In this document: positions 59,122-64,000 of the stretch, piece by piece
Layout: the number at the start of each line of letters is the position of its first letter
Position numbering within the stretch: position 1 is the first letter of the stretch
NCBI GenBank assembly: GCA_046292345.1
Contig: JBKBRC010000002.1
Coordinates: 1 to 64,000, forward strand
Reading direction: 5' to 3'
Source of the DNA: JBKBRC01 sp046292345
GTDB taxonomy: Bacteria; Bacteroidota; Rhodothermia; Rhodothermales; Rubricoccaceae
DNA length: 64,000 nucleotides
The notes under the pieces: generated by a model
Database searches by the model: none
What the model was told of the DNA's origin: nothing
The model's input: only the letters and a program-made list of their open reading frames with translations
Made by a program: the position numbers and the translations under genes

Positions 59122-60009
59122 ATGCGCTCCCTCTTCAAGACGACCCGCGAGGGCCTCGACTACGACAGCGTCCCGATGCGCCTGTTCGCTAAGGCCAAGG
59201 CGCTCGGCACCTGGGACCCCGCCGCCATCGACCTGGCGCAGGACCGCGCCGACTGGCTCGCGCTCGCGCCCGGCGAGCAGGACCTGCTGCTCCGCCTCTC
59301 GGCGCAGTTCGGCGCGGGCGAGGAATCCGTCACCGCTGACCTGCTCCCGCTGCTTGAGCGCATGGCCGCCGAGGGGCGCCTCGAGGACGAGCTGTTCCTC
59401 ACGTCCTACCTCTGGGAGGAGGCCAAACACGTTGAGACGTTCGACCGCTTCCTGCGCCGCGTGGCCGGGCACGAAGGCGACCTCGAGCCCTACCTCACGC
59501 CGGCCTACTGCGCCCACTTTATGGAGGCGCAGCCCGAGGCCATGGCGCGCCTGCGCACGGACCGCTCGCCCGAAGCCCTCGCCGAGGCGATCGTCACGTA
59601 CCAGCTCATCACCGAGGGAGTGCTTGCCGAGACGGGCTACCACGCCTACTACACTGTCCTCGAGTCGCGCGGCATCATGCCCGGCATGCAGCAGCTCGTC
59701 CGCCTGGTGCAACGCGACGAGAGCCGGCACGTTGGCTACGGCGTCTACCTGCTCTCAGGTCTCGTAGCCGAGCACGGCGAGGCCCTCTGGGCCGTCGCCG
59801 AGGCGCGCATGGGCGTGCTGCTCATGCAGGCGCTCCAGGTCGTCGCGGAGATGCTCGCACCCTACGGCGATGCCGTGCCCTTCGGCGTGCGCCCGGAGGA
59901 CTTCGTCGACTACGCGCAGCGTCAGTTCGGGAAGAGGTTCGCACGCATCGAGAGGGCGCGCGTGCAGTCCGCCGAGGCGGTGCGCAGCGCGGCCGACTTC
60001 GACGCCTGA
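59122..60009 (+). CDS. R2-like ligand-binding oxidase (R2lox)
   Basis: 295 residues. Ferritin-fold metal ligands in AGEESVTADLLPLLERM, LWEEAKHVETFDRF, EGVLAETGYHAYYTVLESRG and QRDESRHVGYGVYLLS. The GYHAYYTVLE segment and PMRLFAKAK N-terminus place it with R2lox rather than ribonucleotide reductase NrdB: the Tyr and the Val of the crosslink-forming pair are both present. R2lox binds a Mn/Fe cofactor and a fatty-acid-like ligand; the reaction is unknown. No nrdA nearby. Confidence 0.9.
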   Translation: MRSLFKTTREGLDYDSVPMRLFAKAKALGTWDPAAIDLAQDRADWLALAPGEQDLLLRLSAQFGAGEESVTADLLPLLERMAAEGRLEDELFLTSYLWEEAKHVETFDRFLRRVAGHEGDLEPYLTPAYCAHFMEAQPEAMARLRTDRSPEALAEAIVTYQLITEGVLAETGYHAYYTVLESRGIMPGMQQLVRLVQRDESRHVGYGVYLLSGLVAEHGEALWAVAEARMGVLLMQALQVVAEMLAPYGDAVPFGVRPEDFVDYAQRQFGKRFARIERARVQSAEAVRSAADFDA

Positions 60010-60659
60010 TCTGGCGCGTCGGGCGGGGCGGCCGAGGAGACCGAGGCGTCGGGCGGGGCGGCCGAGGAGGCGTTGGCCGGCCGTGCGATCCACGCGGGCG
60101 CGCCGGCCTCGGCCGCCCCGGTGCCGGTCCGGGCCGGCACGTTCTGCGGCGCCTCGAGCGCTTGCCGGAACCGCTCGGCCACGATCCGGGCCTCGCTCTC
60201 GGTCAGGCCCCGGCCGAACCGCACCGTCGCTGCGCCGAAGCTGAACGCCACGCGCCCGAGCGGCCCCTCCAGGGGGCTGGCCTGCTCGGCGCGCACGTCG
60301 CGCACGTGCGCCCGCGCGAAGCGCCGCACGCGCAGCCGGCCCGCGCACGCCTGCACGTACTCGAGCCGGTCGTGCGTCAGCACGAGGTGCTCGCGCACGA
60401 GGTGCAGCGCGCCCGCGCGCAGCGCCGCCTGCACCGCCCCCGCGACCACGAGCGCCCCTGCGGCCGCCGCCAGCGCGCCCGGCACCGCTCCCGAGGCGGC
60501 GGCGTCTGCCACGGAGGCAAACAGCACGGCCCAGAGCGCCAGCTGCGCCGCGCTCCGCGCCAGCGCGCCGGCCGAGCGCACGGGGGGCATCTCGTACACG
60601 AGCGTCCCATCGGTGACCGTCAGACGCACGCGAAAGGGCGGGGGCATCGGGGTGCGCAT
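59922..60659 (-). CDS. Hypothetical two-helix membrane protein with PH-like domain
   Basis: 245 residues. After MRTPMPPPFRVRLTVTDGTL a hydrophobic hairpin (LALWAVLFASV, AAAAGALVVAGAVQAAL) leads to a PH/DUF304-like domain (HLVLTHDRLEYVQACAGRLR). The C-terminal ~60 residues contain an in-frame ~30-bp repeat (SSAAPPDA twice) and overlap the 3' end of R2lox on the opposite strand by 88 bp. No family certain; the true C-terminus could be shorter if a frameshift exists. Confidence 0.6.
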   Translation of the reverse strand: MRTPMPPPFRVRLTVTDGTLVYEMPPVRSAGALARSAAQLALWAVLFASVADAAASGAVPGALAAAAGALVVAGAVQAALRAGALHLVREHLVLTHDRLEYVQACAGRLRVRRFARAHVRDVRAEQASPLEGPLGRVAFSFGAATVRFGRGLTESEARIVAERFRQALEAPQNVPARTGTGAAEAGAPAWIARPANASSAAPPDASVSSAAPPDAPDQASKSAALRTASADCTRALSMRANLFPN

Positions 60660-60896
60660 GAACTCGGGCTCGGGCAGAGGCGACCGAGGGGGTTCTCGGC
60701 AGCCGCCGCCGGTCCTTAACACGCACTCCATCTTTTTTCTGCTCGGGAATACGGAAGCACCCGCCCGCGCGTCTGTTGGGGGCGCGCGTCCGCTCAGCCA
60801 GGTCCGAGCGCCCCGATCGCGGCTCCGGGGGCGCGCTAACTTGCCGCTCGGCGCGCCCGCCTGCGCCGCCCCGTTTCGCTCCCGGCCGCCTCTGTC

Positions 60897-61421
60897 ATGC
60901 CCATTTTCCGCCGCGCCCTCGCTCTGCTCGCGTTTGTCTTCGTCGTCGCTGGATGCGACACCAGCAACCCCGGCACCAACCTGGCCGAGGTGCAGGGTGT
61001 CTACACGTTCTCCGAGCTCCGCTTCGAGCCCGTCGCGACAGGCCTCGCGCCGGCCAACGTGCTCGCCCGGCTCGACCCCGAGCGGACGTCGGTCGAGATC
61101 TTTGGCGATGGCAACGCGCTGCTGCGCTACACGCTCGTAGGCCAGACGAGCAGCCTCGCCTTCGCTTCGGCGCGCGCGACGGCGGCCGGCGTGACGATCA
61201 CGGCGCGTGCGCAGGACGACGCGGCCAAGTTCGGCACGCTCCTCCTGCCGGCCACGCTCACGCTCAGCCGCACGCCCGGTGACGACCGCACGCTCTCCCG
61301 CTCGTTCTTCCGCAGCAACGCCAACCCGGTCAACCTGGAGGCGTTCGACGCCGAGGTCTACCGCGGGCAGACGCGCGTCTCGGGCACGCTCTACGTCACG
61401 CTCCGGCGCGAGCGGCGCTGA
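60897..61421 (+). CDS. Hypothetical lipoprotein
   Basis: 174 residues; signal ALLAFVFVVAGC with lipobox VAGC. The mature part looks like an all-beta domain: GVYTFSELRFEPVATGL, TSVEIFGDGNALLRYTLVGQ, SGTLYVTLRR. No family. Its stop overlaps the 3' end of mpl by 26 bp (convergent). Confidence 0.7.
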   Translation: MPIFRRALALLAFVFVVAGCDTSNPGTNLAEVQGVYTFSELRFEPVATGLAPANVLARLDPERTSVEIFGDGNALLRYTLVGQTSSLAFASARATAAGVTITARAQDDAAKFGTLLLPATLTLSRTPGDDRTLSRSFFRSNANPVNLEAFDAEVYRGQTRVSGTLYVTLRRERR

Positions 61422-62952
61422 CCCCGCGGGGGCCGGCGGCATCGTGCTTCCCGGCGGCATCGTGCTTCCCGGCGGCATCGTGCTCCTCCAGCGAGGCCAG
61501 CAGTTGCCGCGGCAGGCCGTCGAAGGAGCCGTTGGACATGCACAGGGCCACGTCGCCCGGGCGGAGCATTTCGCGCAGCGGGGCCAGCAGCGCCGAGGGC
61601 TGCCCGGCGGCGAGGGCTGGCGTGCCGGCAGCGCGCACGGCGGCCACGAGTGCGCCGGCATCCAGGAAGTCGTCGGCGCGGTCGTTGTGGCGGAGCGGCG
61701 GCGCCGAGAGGAAGACGGCGTCGGCCGCGGCGAGCGCTTCAGCGTAGGGCGCCTCGAAGGCCTTGCGACGGCTCGAGTTGGAGCGCGGCTCGAAGACGGC
61801 CACGAGGCGGCGACCGGGCCACCGCTCGCGCACGGCCTCGAGCGTGACGCGCACGGCCGTCGGGTGGTGCGCGAAGTCATCCACGACGGTCACGCCGCCG
61901 GCCTCGCCCAGGACCTCCTGCCGGCGGTGCATCCCGCGGAAGGTGCGGAAGCCCTCGGCGAGGGCTTCGAACGGCACGCCCTCGTCGAGCGCGACGGCCG
62001 CCACGGCGAGCGCGTTGAAGCGGTTGCCGCGCCCGCTCATGGGCAGGAAGAGCTCCCCGAGCCGCGTGCCGCGCGCCCACACCTCGAGCACCTGGCCGCC
62101 ATCGGCGGGACGGTGGCGGGCCGTGAGGTCGTCGTCGCCGCCCTCGAAGCCGACGAAGCGGACGCGCGCCCACGAGTAGCCGGCGAGTGCGCGCACCTCC
62201 GGGTCGTCGCCGTTGAGCACGAGCAGGCCGTCGGAGGGTAGCAGGCCGGCAAAGGCCCGGAAGGCGCGGCGGTAATCGTTCCAGTCCGCATAGATGTCCG
62301 CGTGGTCGAACTCCATCGACGTCACGATGGCCGCGTGCGGACGGTAGTGCATGAACTTGGGCCGCTTGTCGTAGTAGGCTGAGTCGTACTCGTCGCCCTC
62401 GACGACGAAGGCGCGGCCCGTGCCGAGCGCGCACGTGGCTTCGTAGCCGGCCAGCACGCCGCCGATGAAGAAGCCCGGGGCGCGTCCGGCGTGCGTGAGC
62501 ACGTGCGCGAGCATGCCGCTCGTGGTCGTCTTGCCGTGCGTGCCGGCCGCCACGAGCGGGCGGCGGCGCGCGAGGAAAAAGTGCGCCAGCGCCTCGGGCA
62601 GCGAGAGCGTCGGCAGGCCGTGCTCGCGCGCGTAGGCGGCCTCGGGGTGGACCGGAAGGGCCGCATTGCCCACCACGACGAGGTCCGGGGCGGCCGCGGC
62701 GACGTGGCCGGCCGCGTAGCCCTCCTTCACCGGCACGCCGAGTGCGGCCAGACGCGTGCTCATGGGCGGGAAGGCCGCCTCGTCCGAGCCCGAGACGCGG
62801 TATCCGGCCTGCACGAGCAGCTCGGCGAGCGCCCCCATGCCCTTGCCACAGATGCCGACGAGGTAGACGTGGCGCACGGCCTCGGGCGCAGGCACGGGCG
62901 GGCGCTCGAACAGGCGGAGGGGAGCATCTGGGAGGTCTTCGATGCGGCGCAT
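61396..62952 (-). CDS. mpl: UDP-MurNAc:tripeptide ligase (Mpl-type Mur ligase)
   Basis: 518 residues. HVYLVGICGKGMGALAELLV opens the MurC-like domain; ATP loop AGTHGKTTTSGMLAHVL; FVVEGDEYDSAYYDKRPKF is the Mpl hallmark; VVDDFAHHPTAVRVTLEAV and FEPRSNSSRRKAFEA follow. Mpl recycles murein tripeptide onto UDP-MurNAc; its length (longer than MurC at ~460) supports the call, though MurC is the alternative. Three 18-bp in-frame repeats near the 3' end (61437-61491) encode HDAAGK. Confidence 0.87.
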   Translation of the reverse strand: MRRIEDLPDAPLRLFERPPVPAPEAVRHVYLVGICGKGMGALAELLVQAGYRVSGSDEAAFPPMSTRLAALGVPVKEGYAAGHVAAAAPDLVVVGNAALPVHPEAAYAREHGLPTLSLPEALAHFFLARRRPLVAAGTHGKTTTSGMLAHVLTHAGRAPGFFIGGVLAGYEATCALGTGRAFVVEGDEYDSAYYDKRPKFMHYRPHAAIVTSMEFDHADIYADWNDYRRAFRAFAGLLPSDGLLVLNGDDPEVRALAGYSWARVRFVGFEGGDDDLTARHRPADGGQVLEVWARGTRLGELFLPMSGRGNRFNALAVAAVALDEGVPFEALAEGFRTFRGMHRRQEVLGEAGGVTVVDDFAHHPTAVRVTLEAVRERWPGRRLVAVFEPRSNSSRRKAFEAPYAEALAAADAVFLSAPPLRHNDRADDFLDAGALVAAVRAAGTPALAAGQPSALLAPLREMLRPGDVALCMSNGSFDGLPRQLLASLEEHDAAGKHDAAGKHDAAGPRGVSAARAGA

Positions 62953-63025
62953 GGGGGCCGTCGGCAGGTGGGGGGTGCAAGCTACCCGCGCCGCGCCTCG
63001 GCCGGGCGCGTACCCGGGGCCGCGC

Positions 63026-64000
63026 CTACTGCTCGCGCGCGGCCGCAGAGGACGCCTCGGCAGAAACCTCGCCGAGCAGCCCACGCAGCCTGACGACAGC
63101 GCGGTCAGCCGCGTCTGCGAAGGGGCACAGCACGAGCGCAGCGCCCATCGCGCGGTAGCGCGCGCCCGCGTCCTCGTCCTCGACCGTGACGGCAACCGGG
63201 CCGGAGAAGCCCAGCTCGCGCAAGGCCTGCAGGGCGCTGGCATGGGCGTCCGCTTCGGTCAGCGGGGACGCCGCGCGCGTGGTGGCCGAGACGGCCGCAC
63301 GCACGCCACCGAGTGGCAGGTGGGCCAGAAACTCGGGGTCAGAGGCATCGCCCATGAGCGCGTCGAGGCCGCGCGCGCGCGCGGCGCGCACCGCCTCCGG
63401 GTCGAAGTCCACGGCCAGCGGGCGGAGCCCCTCGGCGGCCAGACCCTCGGCGATCCGGCTCCCGTAGCGCCCCATGCCCAGCACCAGCACGTCGTGCGGA
63501 CGCGCCCCGGCATCGGGCGTGCTGGCCTCCTCCTCGCGGAACGGGTCCTTGCGCTCGAAGAGGCCCAGGTAGGGCGCGCACCACTCGTAGAGGTGGTGCG
63601 ACCACGTGATCATGTAGACCGAGACCGTAATCGTCACCAGGCCCACCAGGGTGACCAGTCCCATCGCCTCGGGAGCGACGTGGCCCAGCGCGATGCCCAT
63701 CGCCAGAAAGATGAGCGAGAACTCCGAGATCTGCGCCACCGTCAGCCCCGCCAGAAAGCCCGTGCGCCGGCGGTAGCCCATCCAGCCCATGATCGCGAGC
63801 ACGATCAGCGGGTTGCCAACGAGCACGAACACCGAGAGCACGATGGCTGGACCGATCTGCGCGCCGAGCGTCGAGAGATCCATCGTCGCGCCGAGCGAGA
63901 GGAAGAAGAACAGCAGCAGGAAGTCGCGCAGCGAGGCCAGGCGGGCGCCGATGATGTCGCGCACCGGCGTCGAGGCCAGCGTCACGCCGGCCAGCAGGCC
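63026..64000 (-). CDS. Kef-type cation/proton antiporter with TrkA-N domain (N-terminus beyond window)
   Basis: 325 codons visible; the start lies past the window edge. Membrane part of the CPA2 family (FLLLFFFLSLGATMDLSTLG, GFLAGLTVAQISEFSLIFLA), then a RCK/TrkA-N domain with the Rossmann motif DVLVLGMGRYGSRIAEGLAA and PLAVDFDPEAVRAARARGLD. Likely a K+/H+ antiporter gated by NAD(H) or thiol ligand. Lies 73 bp upstream of mpl, same strand. Confidence 0.88.
   Translation of the reverse strand, partial: GLLAGVTLASTPVRDIIGARLASLRDFLLLFFFLSLGATMDLSTLGAQIGPAIVLSVFVLVGNPLIVLAIMGWMGYRRRTGFLAGLTVAQISEFSLIFLAMGIALGHVAPEAMGLVTLVGLVTITVSVYMITWSHHLYEWCAPYLGLFERKDPFREEEASTPDAGARPHDVLVLGMGRYGSRIAEGLAAEGLRPLAVDFDPEAVRAARARGLDALMGDASDPEFLAHLPLGGVRAAVSATTRAASPLTEADAHASALQALRELGFSGPVAVTVEDEDAGARYRAMGAALVLCPFADAADRAVVRLRGLLGEVSAEASSAAAREQ

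Noticed and set aside
59122..60009. Ribonucleotide reductase small subunit (nrdB)
   Set aside because: The sequence pattern is that of R2lox, the length is shorter and no nrdA is adjacent.

Overview
The window is chromosomal DNA of a very GC-rich bacterium (roughly 70% G+C by eye, not computed) that looks like a member of the Bacteroidota/Rhodothermota branch, most likely Rhodothermales (Rubricoccus/Rubrivirga/Salinibacter-like). The reasons are a short primary sigma factor without region 1.1, promoters resembling TTG-N19-21-TAnnTTTG with few Shine-Dalgarno sequences, a secreted nuclease ending in a type IX secretion (Por) sorting domain, an N-acylornithine-type carbamoyltransferase in the arginine cluster, and Rhodothermales-style lipoproteins and beta-propellers. 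Five 100-N scaffolding gaps mark it as a draft or metagenome assembly. No phage, IS element, CRISPR array or rRNA is visible.

Layout. 1-8.1 kb: yicC (partial), a T9SS-exported nuclease, a three-gene ferric-iron ABC importer, then a small six-cysteine secreted peptide followed directly by a beta-propeller protein. 8.1-18.3 kb: a geranylgeranyl-reductase-type flavoprotein, SRP RNA, a DUF2339 membrane protein, rpoD, a truncated Cys/Met-metabolism PLP enzyme and truncated htpX on either side of gap 1, a CPBP protease, an RlpA/LysM protein, TPR, TPM and LemA proteins. 18.4-30.7 kb: a GroES-like protein, lipoproteins, a thioredoxin-like protein, a beta-CASP nuclease, fructose-6-phosphate aldolase, a GlmU-like hexapeptide protein, a SpoIIE phosphatase, a phosphoesterase, UPF0173, a Rad52-family protein and a YbaY lipoprotein. 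30.8-40.7 kb: a complete minus-strand arginine operon, argG-(P-loop protein)-argC-argD-argF'-argB-argE'-argH, preceded by an Arg-rich leader peptide and a terminator-like hairpin. 40.8-42.4 kb: a decayed patch (a ribbon-helix-helix gene without a start codon, a frameshifted propeller gene). 42.4-48.6 kb: a nuclease-fold-like protein, a 1,081-residue metalloprotease/propeller/barrel protein, a lipoprotein and ackA. 48.7-52.6 kb: metY-metX-hom behind a cysteine-rich leader peptide, an antiterminator and a terminator. 52.7-64 kb: M13 peptidase, patatin lipoprotein, tRNA-Val, a cytosolic-type 5'-nucleotidase, R2lox, mpl and a Kef-type antiporter (partial).

Two themes stand out. First, the arginine operon and the metY-metX-hom operon each have the layout of ribosome-mediated attenuation: a short ORF rich in the relevant amino acid (8 Arg in 29 residues; 5 Cys and 3 Met in the first 17 residues), then a GC hairpin with a U-tract just before the first structural gene. 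The cysteine leader also has a 10-of-11 bp antiterminator pairing and an upstream promoter. Second, short tandem arrays (units of 11-22 bp, usually 3-6 copies, each unit sequence unique) fill gene junctions throughout the window. Several units contain the stop codon of one gene or the start codon of the next. Five of the seven junctions inside the arg operon carry one, and four of the five assembly gaps lie inside such arrays, so the true arrays there are probably long. The same window encodes a Rad52-family annealing protein, which may or may not be connected.
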